64,000 nt of DNA from CAJQQY01 sp045106765 (lineage in GTDB: Bacteria; Bacteroidota; Bacteroidia; Chitinophagales; Saprospiraceae), in contig JBGCFD010000161.1 of NCBI GenBank assembly GCA_045106765.1, forward strand, positions 1 through 64,000. The letters run 5' to 3'. The notes beneath the pieces were generated by a model. That model saw only the letters and a list, made by a program, of their open reading frames with translations, made no database searches and was not told where the DNA came from. Shown here in pieces: positions 16,024-25,514 of the stretch (the stretch's first letter is position 1; every line of letters starts with the position of its first letter). The position numbers and the translations under genes are program-made.

Positions 16024-17568
16024 ATGATGAAATCACTTACACCAGAATTAATATTTGGGGTTGTAGCGTTATATTTTTTGGTATTGATGGCCATTTCTTA
16101 TTTCACAAGTAAGGATGCTGGCAATGCTGATTTTTTTCTTGCCAATCGAAAATCACCGTGGTATTTAGTCGCATTTGGAATGATCGGAGCATCGCTTTCG
16201 GGGGTAACTTTTATTTCTTTGCCTGGGGCAGTTGGAGCAGGCGGCGGCAATCAAGCCTTCTCTTATATGCAAATGGTATTTGGCTATTTGGTTGGTTATG
16301 CTGTGATTGCGTTGGTGCTTTTGCCTTTATATTATAAAATGAATTTGACTTCGATTTACGGATATTTGGAAGAGAGATTTGGGATCTGGTCTTATAAAAC
16401 AGGCGCATTTTATTTTTTATTATCAAGGGTGATTGGAGCATCACTTCGGTTATTTCTGGTAGCGATTGTCTTCTTAAAAATTACGGAAGGATTCGATATG
16501 GAAATTCCATTTTGGTTGGTGGTGGCAGCAACGATCTTGTTGATTTGGATTTATACATTTAAAGGTGGGATTCGAACGATTGTATGGACAGATACTTTGC
16601 AAACATTTTTTATGTTGACAGCGGTAGTGTTGACGATTTTTGCCATAGGAAATGCTTTGGATAAAAATGTTGGTGAACTCGTAGAAACGATTCAGCAAAG
16701 CGAATATAGTCAGATGTTCTTCTTTGAAAATTTTATGACGGATTCTAATAATTTTTTCAAACAATTTATTTCAGGAGCATTGATTGCTATTGTGATGACT
16801 GGATTGGATCAAGATATGATGCAAAAGAATTTGAGTTGTCGGACATTGGGAGATGCACAAAAAAATGTTTTTGCTTTTAGTGTGATTTTAGTTTTTGTAA
16901 ATATGTTGTTTTTAGGATTAGGCGCATTGCTTTACATTTACGCATCTAATGTAGGGATTGAAATTCCAGAACGAACCGACCAACTTTTTGCAGCGATAGC
17001 TTTGGATAATCTTTCGCCTGCGATAGGAATTGTATTTATTTTAGGATTGATTGCTGCAGCTTATTCGAGTGCAGATTCAGCATTGACTGCTTTGACGACT
17101 TCATTTTGTGTTGATTTTTTGGATATGGAAAAAAATGAAAAATCAGAAGAAGAAAATAAAAAAACAAGATTTGCGGTTCATATTGGATTTTCGGTGTTGT
17201 TATTTTTAGTGATTATTGCTTCTTATTATTTGACAGATAAACCAGTTATTAATAATTTATTTACCGCTTCAGGATATACTTACGGACCGTTGTTGGGATT
17301 ATTTGCTTTCGGCTTATTTTCCAAATCAAAAATTCAAGATGGTTGGATGGTTCCTGTGATTTGTGTAGCCGCTCCATCGATAACTTATTTTCTACAGATC
17401 AATAATTTATTTATCGGTTTTGAATTAGGGTTCTTAAATATTGGGTTGAATGGAATTTTGACTTTCCTAGGATTGTTGGCAATTTCATATTGGGAACCGA
17501 AGTTGGAAGGGGAAACGGAAACACCTTCATGGGAAGTGGGGAATGATGAGCAGGTTTTGGATGATTAA
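16024..17568 (+). CDS. Sodium:solute symporter (SSS family)
   Basis: A 514-residue polytopic inner-membrane protein with about 13 hydrophobic segments. The N-terminus (DFFLANRKSPWYLVAFGMIG, then ASLSGVTFISLPG) and the later GLIAAAYSSADSALTALTTS carry the SSS signature, including the serine-rich sodium-site helix. These carriers couple uptake of sugars, amino acids or organic acids to sodium entry. The substrate cannot be read from the sequence; the Bacteroidota branch is often annotated simply as sodium:solute symporter. A 15-bp terminator follows. Confidence 0.9.
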   Translation: MMKSLTPELIFGVVALYFLVLMAISYFTSKDAGNADFFLANRKSPWYLVAFGMIGASLSGVTFISLPGAVGAGGGNQAFSYMQMVFGYLVGYAVIALVLLPLYYKMNLTSIYGYLEERFGIWSYKTGAFYFLLSRVIGASLRLFLVAIVFLKITEGFDMEIPFWLVVAATILLIWIYTFKGGIRTIVWTDTLQTFFMLTAVVLTIFAIGNALDKNVGELVETIQQSEYSQMFFFENFMTDSNNFFKQFISGALIAIVMTGLDQDMMQKNLSCRTLGDAQKNVFAFSVILVFVNMLFLGLGALLYIYASNVGIEIPERTDQLFAAIALDNLSPAIGIVFILGLIAAAYSSADSALTALTTSFCVDFLDMEKNEKSEEENKKTRFAVHIGFSVLLFLVIIASYYLTDKPVINNLFTASGYTYGPLLGLFAFGLFSKSKIQDGWMVPVICVAAPSITYFLQINNLFIGFELGFLNIGLNGILTFLGLLAISYWEPKLEGETETPSWEVGNDEQVLDD

Positions 17569-17590
17569 ATTCCTTTTTAGAAAATAAAAT

Positions 17591-17630
17591 AAAAGCCCTT
17601 GAAGTCTGAAAACTTACTTCAAGGGCTTTT
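17591..17630. terminator. Strong bidirectional terminator after the symporter gene
   Basis: A perfect 15-bp stem (17591-17605 with 17616-17630, core AAAGCCCTTGAAGT) with flanking A and T runs, between convergent genes. Confidence 0.85.
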
Positions 17631-17634
17631 GAAT

Positions 17635-18087
17635 TTAATTTACAGAAATATAAATATCCACTTCTGCATCTTCTGGATTCTGTGCTTTCTCGCTATAAAC
17701 TTCAATATCAAAAGTATAAGTTCGATCAAGTTCTGCCTCCCAAATCTCTAACCACTTTTTCCAAACAGCACCTTGTTGCAAATTTCCTTTCGCCGTAAAT
17801 TTTTCTAATTTTTGAGTAGTAAAAGTCATGCCTCGCATCCCTTCAGGGACGTTGTCCAAATTGTCAACTTTGCAGCCGAGCAAACAAGTGTAAGGTAAAT
17901 TATGATCCCCTTCATATTCGGTATAGATGCAAAATATTTCAGATCCAATTTTGTTGGGAATCTTTCCCATTAAGTTTTGAGATAAAAAACGATTCCAAAG
18001 TGAAGGAATGTCTTGCCCTGCTTTTCCTTCTTGATTACTAGTTCGAATATCGATTCCGATGATGTGAAATGTTTCTGAATTTTTCAT
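17635..18087 (-). CDS. GyrI-like / AraC effector-binding domain protein
   Basis: About 150 residues from the Met at 18087 (MKNSETFHIIGIDIRTSNQE); a longer reading from 18126 adds 13 poorly conserved residues. The pattern of a short strand, then IPSLWNRFL, CIYTEYEGDH, MTFTTQKLEKFTAKG, WLEIWEAEL and a final strand DAEVDIYISVN is that of the GyrI-like small-molecule-binding fold (AraC_E_bind). Such domains bind hydrophobic or cationic ligands, alone or as regulator parts. It follows a WYL-type regulator by 92 bp on the same strand and probably forms a unit with it. Confidence 0.8.
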   Translation of the reverse strand: MKNSETFHIIGIDIRTSNQEGKAGQDIPSLWNRFLSQNLMGKIPNKIGSEIFCIYTEYEGDHNLPYTCLLGCKVDNLDNVPEGMRGMTFTTQKLEKFTAKGNLQQGAVWKKWLEIWEAELDRTYTFDIEVYSEKAQNPEDAEVDIYISVN

Positions 18088-18179
18088 GCTAAGTTTAATT
18101 TTTTTAATTAAATAATTGATTAGCACAAAGTTAAATCAGAGGTGTGACAGCCCTATGGCAGGGGTAGAAATGGAGTTGA

Positions 18180-18890
18180 TTATTTTTTTCGATAATCAGG
18201 ATTAGTGAAATATTGAAACATATCGAATTGTCGACTCTTAAAAGTTTCGTCTAGAATTTCTAATTTTAAAATTCGATCCAAACGAAATTCACGATAATCA
18301 TCTCGAGTGTGGCACCAAGCAATTAAAATCCAATTTTCGCTCGTATTATAAAGTGCTAAAGGTTCTAACCTTCGATCGGTTATGTCATTTTTATTGATGG
18401 CGTGATATTTAATTTTGATGAGGTTGAAATGTGTAATGGTCAGTTGCAAATCAGAAAGGAAATTACTGGTCGTTTCATTTTTTAAATTTTTCATAAAAAA
18501 TACACGCTTGGAAAGTAAATTTGCTTTATCAGTATTAGAATAGCGAAGGACGCTTTTTATTTTTGTAACTGCATTGTTATGATTTTTAATGAGAGAGGCA
18601 TCTTTATTTCTAGAAATAAATTCACCTGCTGTAATTAATGCATTAGCTTCTTCCTCCGTAAACATGATCGGAGGTAAATTATAACCTTCCATCAAAGTAT
18701 ATCCTTTTCCTTCTTCAGCATAAATAGGAACACCTGCTCCTTCCAAAGCTTTGACATCACGGTAGGCAGTTCGCTTACTGATGTCAAATTTTTTTGCAAT
18801 TTCTGTAGCGGTAAGAATTCGTTTGGATTGCAATAAAATAAGAATCGCAGTCAAGCGGGAAAGTCTTGTTATTTCGTTTTTATTTTCCAT
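18180..18890 (-). CDS. YafY-type transcriptional regulator with HTH and WYL domains
   Basis: A 236-residue regulator. Residues about 8-62 form an HTH_11 domain (LLQSKRILTATEIAKKFDIS followed by KRTAYRDVKALEGAGVPI), and residues about 145-230 a WYL ligand-sensing domain (LEPLALYNTSENWILIAWCH, then REFRLDRI). WYL regulators respond to nucleic acid or nucleotide-like ligands in the cases studied. The next gene on the same strand encodes a GyrI-like ligand-binding protein, a pairing often seen in this family and suggesting joint sensing. Direct targets are unknown. Confidence 0.9.
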   Translation of the reverse strand: MENKNEITRLSRLTAILILLQSKRILTATEIAKKFDISKRTAYRDVKALEGAGVPIYAEEGKGYTLMEGYNLPPIMFTEEEANALITAGEFISRNKDASLIKNHNNAVTKIKSVLRYSNTDKANLLSKRVFFMKNLKNETTSNFLSDLQLTITHFNLIKIKYHAINKNDITDRRLEPLALYNTSENWILIAWCHTRDDYREFRLDRILKLEILDETFKSRQFDMFQYFTNPDYRKK

Positions 18891-18917
18891 AGTAAAAAAG
18901 GACAGAGAATTTTTTGT

Positions 18918-19706
18918 TCACTTTATTTTAATTACATAAGCGATAGTGCCGCAAGCTATTTCTGCCTCTGACGGTTTGAACTTCCATCTATTGGCAGCTT
19001 TTATAGTTTGGGCAATAATTTTTTCATCATTAATCGTTGATTTTTCAAGAAGAAAAGCGGTTCGTGAAGTAATCACATAGCCATCTTGATCGACGCAAAC
19101 TTGAATAGTTATTTTTCCTTCGACTTGACTTTCAGGGTCAAATGATGGACCTTTTCCTCCTCGTCCTTTTAAAGATTGAGAAGAAACAGGAATATCATTT
19201 TTAATTAACTTTAGAACTAGTCGATTATTGATCTGATGTTGGTCTTTCGTACAGTTGTTACATTCACATCCTATCAAAGGAAAAAATTCTCCATATCCTT
19301 TTGGAATGATTCGTGCTTTTAAAAGAGAATAGTTACTGGAATCAGCAAAATTTAGGATTTCATTTGTTAAATTTTTTGCCCTACGTGCACTAACTTTTTC
19401 ATTGTAAATTAAATTGCCAGGGCAATCTGTATGGGAGCCAATTTCGATAGTAGCGTATTTGTTTTTTATTAAAAACTCAGTAATTGCTTTGATTTTTTTT
19501 TCATCCTTTTCTAGATTAAGTTGGTCTCCTTTATCTCTACCATTGATGCTGTAATAAAAGTCAATGTCAAGGATGATTTCTTTATTTAGTATAAGTAATT
19601 CTTTATTTAGTTTTTTTAATAAAAGGGAATCCGTCTCGATAATTTGAGCAAATAAAGAGGTTTGTAACAATATAAATACATAAAATAAATAAATGATTTT
19701 CTTCAT
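18918..19706 (-). CDS. Exported OmpA-like domain fused to a TonB C-terminal-like domain
   Basis: A 262-residue protein with a signal peptide (hydrophobic to Ala20-Gln21). Residues about 45-168 form an OmpA-type peptidoglycan-binding domain (TIEIGSHTDCPGN, then SARRAKNLTNEI, IIPKGYGE and NRLVLKL), with an unusual cysteine insert CECNNC at about 147-152. Residues about 190-262 resemble the TonB C-terminal domain (GKITIQVCVDQDGYV and ANRWKFKPS). No transmembrane anchor other than the signal is present, so this is not a normal TonB. It starts 2 bp after the stop of the adenylate cyclase gene, indicating translational coupling. Function of the fusion is unknown. Confidence 0.7.
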   Translation of the reverse strand: MKKIIYLFYVFILLQTSLFAQIIETDSLLLKKLNKELLILNKEIILDIDFYYSINGRDKGDQLNLEKDEKKIKAITEFLIKNKYATIEIGSHTDCPGNLIYNEKVSARRAKNLTNEILNFADSSNYSLLKARIIPKGYGEFFPLIGCECNNCTKDQHQINNRLVLKLIKNDIPVSSQSLKGRGGKGPSFDPESQVEGKITIQVCVDQDGYVITSRTAFLLEKSTINDEKIIAQTIKAANRWKFKPSEAEIACGTIAYVIKIK

Positions 19707-19708
19707 AT

Positions 19709-21310
19709 TTAATTTTTATCAACAAAAAACATTTCTACCTCTCCACGGTTTTTAACAGCAACTTTTCCTCTTGAGGTACAGTTATATTTTTCTTTAATTA
19801 AATGGTATGTCGCAGAGGAAATATTGACTTTTCCTACTTCGCCATTAGCTTCTAATCTTGCTGCAATATTAACAGTATCTCCCCATATATCATAAGCAAA
19901 TTTTTTGGAACCAACTACACCAGCGACTAGTGGCCCTGTGTGCAATCCTATTCTTGCTTCAAAAAATGGTTCGTTATTTTTTGTTTTTTCTGTTTTTAGA
20001 TTTTGGAGAAAGGCTTGAATTTCGAGTGCAGCCTTCAACATTTCCATTGCATTATTAACGTCTTCTTCTGGTAATCCGCTGACGCACATATAAGCATCTC
20101 CAATAGTTTTAATTTTTTCGATATTATATTTTCCAATGATTTTGTCAAAAGCTTTAAAATAATGATCTAGCTCATGCACTAATTTTTCAGGAGAAAGAGA
20201 TTTTGCAATACCACTAAAATTTTTAAAATCAGAAAAGAAGACTGTAGCATTATCGTATCTTTTAGCTTTAGCAGTTCCATTTACTTTCAATTCATTGGCA
20301 ACGACTGCGGGCAAAATATTGAGTAATAATTGTTCAGATTTTTTTCTTTCTAATTCAATCGTTTCATTTTTAGAAGTCAGCGTGGTGTAATGCTTTTTGG
20401 TTTCTAAATATCTTAAAATAACTCCAATTGCAAGCATTCCAATGATGACCACTAATGCAATGACGAAATTTCGTTGACTCGTGTGTAAGTTTATTTGACT
20501 CTCTTGCAAGTCAATTTGACTTTTTTGTAACTCCAATTTGGAAGCTTGCTCGGCAAGAACCAATTTACTTTGATTAAGCAAAAGAGAGTCCGTCATGTTT
20601 TTAAACCGAAAAGAATCAACTTGATTTTTTTGCAAAGCGATGACTAGTTGGGATTCTAATTGAGCTTGAGTTAAAGAATTCACTCTTTGAGTTAACATCT
20701 TTCTTTGGAGCGTTAATAATTCTTTTTGCTGTGTGAGTGTTTGAGTTTGGTCTGCTAGTTGAGTGACTTGTCCTTCTAATTTTTCTTTTTTTAATTCGAG
20801 TGATTGATTTTGTTGTTGAGCTAAATTGATGTTTTTTATTTTTTCAATTTGAGCGTTAAACATTGTTGCTTTTGGAATATCATTTTGTTGCTGTGCAATC
20901 CATTTGAGGTGCTCTAAAATTTCTATTTTTAAAGAGGTATTTTTAGAGTTAGTTAAAAGGTATAAACATTCTGAAAAATTTTCCTCGGCAAGTTTTCTAT
21001 TTCTTTTTACTCTTTTAGGTTTTTTCAATAATGATTTTCCCTCTTTACTCAATGCTTGAGCCATTAATTCTTTTTGATTATTTTTCTCTGCAATTAAAAA
21101 TGCTTTTTCCGCTTGTTCAATCGCCCGGATGTAATCTTTTTTATCTTGAAAATGTTCCCAATTTTGAAAATGAATATCGAATTCTTTTTGCCAATCATTC
21201 TGAGCAAAGTTGATTGTTGAATTAAAAATGATAAGAAGTAATAAGAGAAATAGTTTTTGAAAAATAAGGCGCGAATTTAGATTGTTCAAAGGGCTTATAA
21301 ATGGTCGCAT
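19709..21310 (-). CDS. Membrane-bound class III adenylate cyclase with TPR-like and coiled-coil N-terminus
   Basis: A 533-residue protein. A signal/anchor segment (about 14-36) is followed by a helical, TPR-like extracytoplasmic part, a long Gln/Leu-rich coiled coil (about 160-275), one membrane span (about 280-302) and a C-terminal cyclase domain (about 350-530). Metal-binding Asp361 (FFSDFKNF) and Asp405 (GDAYM), purine-selecting Lys401 and Asp474, and transition-state Asn481 and Arg485 are all present, so active cAMP synthesis is predicted. It is first in a two-gene unit with the OmpA-TonB fusion, suggesting an envelope signal is sensed and turned into cAMP. Such proteins are often annotated adenylate/guanylate cyclase in Bacteroidota. 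Confidence 0.9.
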   Translation of the reverse strand: MRPFISPLNNLNSRLIFQKLFLLLLLIIFNSTINFAQNDWQKEFDIHFQNWEHFQDKKDYIRAIEQAEKAFLIAEKNNQKELMAQALSKEGKSLLKKPKRVKRNRKLAEENFSECLYLLTNSKNTSLKIEILEHLKWIAQQQNDIPKATMFNAQIEKIKNINLAQQQNQSLELKKEKLEGQVTQLADQTQTLTQQKELLTLQRKMLTQRVNSLTQAQLESQLVIALQKNQVDSFRFKNMTDSLLLNQSKLVLAEQASKLELQKSQIDLQESQINLHTSQRNFVIALVVIIGMLAIGVILRYLETKKHYTTLTSKNETIELERKKSEQLLLNILPAVVANELKVNGTAKAKRYDNATVFFSDFKNFSGIAKSLSPEKLVHELDHYFKAFDKIIGKYNIEKIKTIGDAYMCVSGLPEEDVNNAMEMLKAALEIQAFLQNLKTEKTKNNEPFFEARIGLHTGPLVAGVVGSKKFAYDIWGDTVNIAARLEANGEVGKVNISSATYHLIKEKYNCTSRGKVAVKNRGEVEMFFVDKN

Positions 21311-21496
21311 AATTAATTAAATCTTTGGTTTTATGTATTAAGGGGTATGGAAAAATATCTTATATAGTTTTTCCAAATTAAAAATACAACAATTTTTAGC
21401 AACTTGATTTTTTTTAATGTGGAAAAAAAATCCAATAGCATTTTATGTTTCCTATTTTAGCTTTTGATTTAAAACAACTTTACAATAAAAATTTAA

Positions 21497-22147
21497 ATGA
21501 TGTTAAAAAATGTTCTCCTTTTTAGCTTAGTTTTTTTTCTATTTAGCTGTGGGAATCCAGAGGAAGAAATTAAAGCAACTTTTATTTCTATTCAAAATTA
21601 TCAAGAAGCAACATCTTTGGTCGAAATGTTAGATGAAGGTTCAGTTAATTATTTTTCAGAAATGGGAAGAGTTGCTGCGTCAAGAGTGAAACCTGATATT
21701 CGAAATTATTGCAACGCTTCCCTCTATCCACTTTCTACTAGGTATATGGTTCAGGTTTTGGAAATGATGGGCCCGAGTGATTCAACTTCCATTATTGAAT
21801 TGGAAGATGTACTTGCAATTGCTGCTTTGGCCGATTTTGGACCAATTGGAGTAGACAATCGTAAGCGATATAAATTTCACAAATTAGAAAGAGCTAATGA
21901 TCGAATGGCGACAGCGATCATTAATTATAAAGTGAATCCAAACGCACATACCTATGTTCAATCTAAGGTTCAATTTTCTAAAAGGGAAGGAGAGGATTGG
22001 AAAATGAATTTTCAAGAAACACTTTCTTTTTTTGAAAAATACTTGACTCGGTTACAGCGGGAAAGTGCAGCGATGAGTGATGAAGATTTTATCCAAAACT
22101 TTATTATTAATGGCGGGAAGGAAATACAATTTAAATATCGGCAGTAA
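21497..22147 (+). CDS. Lipoprotein of unknown function
   Basis: A 216-residue protein with a lipoprotein signal ending LFSC (Cys18), so it is likely envelope-anchored. The mature part is mainly helical in the first half (EEEIKATFISIQNYQEATSL) with a strand-rich centre (MATAIINYKVNP, YVQSKVQFSKREG). No family is recognised. It is divergent from the adenylate cyclase unit and convergent with uvrA, with a hairpin element (22149-22230) in the convergent gap. Function unknown. Confidence 0.65.
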   Translation: MMLKNVLLFSLVFFLFSCGNPEEEIKATFISIQNYQEATSLVEMLDEGSVNYFSEMGRVAASRVKPDIRNYCNASLYPLSTRYMVQVLEMMGPSDSTSIIELEDVLAIAALADFGPIGVDNRKRYKFHKLERANDRMATAIINYKVNPNAHTYVQSKVQFSKREGEDWKMNFQETLSFFEKYLTRLQRESAAMSDEDFIQNFIINGGKEIQFKYRQ

Positions 22148-22148
22148 T

Positions 22149-22230
22149 TTTTCACCACATAGAAAACATAGATTTCGTATTGTGAATATATAGTTAAAGT
22201 CTATGTTCTCTATGTGCCTATGTGGTGAAA
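22149..22230. repeat. Intergenic hairpin, CACATAG family copy 1
   Basis: Left arm from 22149 (TTTTCACCACATAG...AACATAG) and right arm 22201-22230 (CTATGTTCTCTATGTG followed by CCTATGTGGTGAAA) pair if an 8-nt gap is allowed in the left arm. A relative is at 39908-39986. It lies between convergent genes and may also stop transcription. Confidence 0.75.
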
Positions 22231-22261
22231 AAACTCTGCGGTAATTTTTTTCTGAAAAAAA

Positions 22262-25111
22262 CTACAATTTTTCCTTCAAATATTTTCCAGTAAAACTTTT
22301 CTTTACTTTTACAAGGTCTTCAGGTACTCCTTGGAAAACTAAATTTCCACCTTCTTTTCCACCTCCTGGACCAAGGTCGATGACCCAATCCGCACATTTG
22401 ATAATTTCCATATTATGTTCGACGACGAGAACGGTATGCCCTTTTTCTACCAAAGCATTTAGTGCATCTAATAATTTTTGGATATCATGAAAATGCAAAC
22501 CAGTTGTAGGTTCATCAAAAATAAAAAGGATTTTTTCTGTCGTTCTTTCTTTCGTTAAAAAAGAAGCTAACTTCACTCGCTGTGCTTCACCGCCCGAAAG
22601 GGTAGAGGAGGACTGCCCCAATTTAATATATCCTAAACCGACATTGAAAAGTGGACGAATTTTTTTTACCACATCTTTTGCTTCTGCAAAAAAGTCGAGT
22701 GCTTCTTCGATACTTAAATTTAGGATTTCGAAAATGTTTTTATCCTTGTATTTAACGTCTAAAATTTCTGCTTTGAATCTTTGACCTTTACATTCTTCGC
22801 ACTCCAATCGGACATCGGCCAGAAACTGCATTTCTACTACTTGCTCACCATCACCGCTACAAGTTTCACAACGTCCTGCGTCCACGTTGAAGGAGAAATG
22901 CTTAGGCATATATCCTCGGATTTTTGACAATTGCTGACTCGCCATTAATGCACGAATCGTATCGTAAGCCTTGACATAAGTAACTGGATTAGATCGAGAA
23001 GATTTACCAATTGGATTTTGATTCACCATCTCGACTTGAGTAATTCTTTTCAAACTTCCAGTCAACTCATCATGCACTCCAGGTGCAATTGGATGGGGTT
23101 CACCCAAGTGTCTTTTCAACGCAGGGTACAAAATTTGTTTGACCAAAGTTGTTTTTCCAGAACCTGAAACACCACTTACCACAGTCAAAGTATTGAGTGG
23201 GAATTTCGCATCTACGTTTTGTAAATTATTTTGTCTCGCACCTTTTACTTCGATAGCATCTGTAAAATTTCGACGAATTTTTGGAACTGGAATTTCCATC
23301 CGACCACTCATGTAAGCGGTAGTCAAGCTGTCTTTGGCGAGCTTAAAAATATTTTTATAATCACCTGCAAACACCACTTCTCCGCCATGAATTCCAGCCT
23401 CTGGTCCCATGTCAATTAAGTAATCACAATTCTTGATAATGTCTTCTTCATGCTCCACGACAACGACCGTATTTCCTAAATCTCGCAATGATTTCAATAC
23501 TTTGACTAAGCGACCGGTGTCTCTTGGATGCAAGCCCACACTTGGCTCATCTAAAATATAAAGCGAACTGGTCAAGTTACTTCCCAAGGTTCGGGTTAAA
23601 TTAATTCGTTGCGTTTCTCCACCACTTAGCGTCGCTGAACTTCTGCTCAAAGTCAAATATCCTAACCCAACATCAAGCATAAATTGCAATCGATTTTCTA
23701 CTTCCACCAAAAGTCGTTTCGCAATTTCTTTATCGTTAGCGTTGAGTTTTAATTTTTGGAAAAAAACTAATAACTCATCGAGCGGGATGTCGGTTAATTC
23801 AGTAATTGAGATGCCGCCGATTTTTACATAAGTTGCTTCGGGACGCAATCGACCTCCATCACAATTATGGCAAGTTGTCTTTCCTCGATAGCGAGCAAGC
23901 ATGACTCGGTTTTGGATTTTATAAGTTTTTTCTTGAAGCTCTGCAAAGAAATCATGGATGCCATTAAAGTATTCATTGCCATCCCAAACTAATTTTTTTT
24001 GTTCCTTCGTCAAGTCTTGCCATGGGCGATGAACGGGGAAATTAAACTTGTGTGCCGCACTTAAAAACAAGTCTAACCATCGTCCTAATTTTTCCCCTTT
24101 CCAACAAGCGACCGCTCCGTCAAATACAGAAAGCGACGGATTTGGAATAACTTTATTTCTATCCACGCCCATCGTTTTTCCAAAACCTTCACAGACGGGA
24201 CAAGCACCATAAGGATTATTAGAATTGAATAATTGATGCGTCGGCTCCAAGAAAATCATTCCATCCAATTCGAAACGATTATTAAATTCTTTTTTCTTTT
24301 TACCCATCACATCGACGATACATTCTCCTTCACTTTCAGCAAAAGCAGTTTGCACAGAATCGCCAATTCTTTGAATATGCTCAATATTTTCATCAGATCT
24401 AATAGCAAATCTATCGATCAAAATCCTAACATCTTTTTTAGCAAAAAAATCAACGGTCTTATCGAGTTTGATTTTTTTATCTTCTAAGATGTCTTCGATT
24501 CGTTTGAGTTCTTTGTTGTAATATATTCGAGTAAAACCTTTTTGCAATAAAAAAGAAAGTTCTTGTTGGAGGGTTCGATCTTTATATTTTTGTTGGAGAG
24601 GAATAAAGAGTTGCACTTTTTCACCTTCTTCGTTGCTTTGAATATAATCGACGACATCCTGCACTTCGTGTTTTCTCACTTCCTTTCCGCTGACTGGTGA
24701 AATGGTTTTTCCAATCCGAGCATATAATAATCTCAGGTAGTCAAAAATTTCGGTCAAGGAACCCACCGTAGATCGAGAATTACGAGTACTCACTTTTTGT
24801 GAAATCGCAATGGCTGGACAAATTCCTTTGATATAATCTACCTCAGGTTTTTTCATTCGCATCAAAAACTGTCGGGCGTAACTCGACAAACTTTCCACAT
24901 ATCGTCGCTGACCTTCGGCATACAAAGTATCCATCGTGATGGAAGATTTCCCTGAACCAGAAACGCCAGTCACGACAACCAACTTGTCCCGAGGAATCAT
25001 CAAATCCACATTTTTTAAATTATTCCCACGAGCACCTTTGATATAAATTCCATCCAATTGTTTGGATACTTGAGGTTTTCTAAGAACAGCAGGAGCTTTT
25101 TTGGTCGCCAT
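22262..25111 (-). CDS. uvrA: Excinuclease ABC subunit A
   Basis: A 949-residue UvrA, the damage-recognition ATPase of nucleotide excision repair. Two ABC modules are seen: Walker A GVSGSGKSS (about 49-57) with signature LSGGETQRINL, and a second GVSGSGKTT with LSGGEAQRVKL. Zinc-binding cysteine pairs CPVC, CHNC and CETC/CEEC are present. Length is normal. It is a single-gene unit convergent with the 21497 lipoprotein gene. Nothing unusual was seen. Confidence 0.97.
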   Translation of the reverse strand: MATKKAPAVLRKPQVSKQLDGIYIKGARGNNLKNVDLMIPRDKLVVVTGVSGSGKSSITMDTLYAEGQRRYVESLSSYARQFLMRMKKPEVDYIKGICPAIAISQKVSTRNSRSTVGSLTEIFDYLRLLYARIGKTISPVSGKEVRKHEVQDVVDYIQSNEEGEKVQLFIPLQQKYKDRTLQQELSFLLQKGFTRIYYNKELKRIEDILEDKKIKLDKTVDFFAKKDVRILIDRFAIRSDENIEHIQRIGDSVQTAFAESEGECIVDVMGKKKKEFNNRFELDGMIFLEPTHQLFNSNNPYGACPVCEGFGKTMGVDRNKVIPNPSLSVFDGAVACWKGEKLGRWLDLFLSAAHKFNFPVHRPWQDLTKEQKKLVWDGNEYFNGIHDFFAELQEKTYKIQNRVMLARYRGKTTCHNCDGGRLRPEATYVKIGGISITELTDIPLDELLVFFQKLKLNANDKEIAKRLLVEVENRLQFMLDVGLGYLTLSRSSATLSGGETQRINLTRTLGSNLTSSLYILDEPSVGLHPRDTGRLVKVLKSLRDLGNTVVVVEHEEDIIKNCDYLIDMGPEAGIHGGEVVFAGDYKNIFKLAKDSLTTAYMSGRMEIPVPKIRRNFTDAIEVKGARQNNLQNVDAKFPLNTLTVVSGVSGSGKTTLVKQILYPALKRHLGEPHPIAPGVHDELTGSLKRITQVEMVNQNPIGKSSRSNPVTYVKAYDTIRALMASQQLSKIRGYMPKHFSFNVDAGRCETCSGDGEQVVEMQFLADVRLECEECKGQRFKAEILDVKYKDKNIFEILNLSIEEALDFFAEAKDVVKKIRPLFNVGLGYIKLGQSSSTLSGGEAQRVKLASFLTKERTTEKILFIFDEPTTGLHFHDIQKLLDALNALVEKGHTVLVVEHNMEIIKCADWVIDLGPGGGKEGGNLVFQGVPEDLVKVKKSFTGKYLKEKL

Positions 25112-25514
25112 AAAGTGAGGAAGTTTTGGATATTATTTTTTGATTCTTTTATAAAAACAAGGGAGCGAAATTAAGGCTTTTTCATGGGAAAAGTAAGCAC
25201 ATGAAAAGTTAGTTTTACTCATTTAATGAAATGGTAATTTTGGGGAAAAGGTTTAGATGATTTGTAAGTTTATTAAATGTTAAATATGAAAGATTATTTT
25301 ATTATCATGATGTCTATACGTAATTTGATGGTTCTAATATGGATTGCTTTTTTTATGCGATGAAATTAATATTTGCTTTTCATAATATTTGCCTTAGATA
25401 AAATAAGATCTAGTTATGTTCAATAAATACTATTGTTTATTGATATACTGCTATTTTTTGGGAGAGCAGCGATATCCGACGTTTTCTTTATTTTTAATCT
25501 AAAATATATTAATT
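25112..25514. other. 403-bp gene-free stretch upstream of the metalloprotease
   Basis: AT-rich, no ORF of note, no clear repeat and no RNA signature. It probably holds the promoter regions of uvrA (minus) and the protease (plus), but no TAnnTTTG element stands out. Confidence 0.4.
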
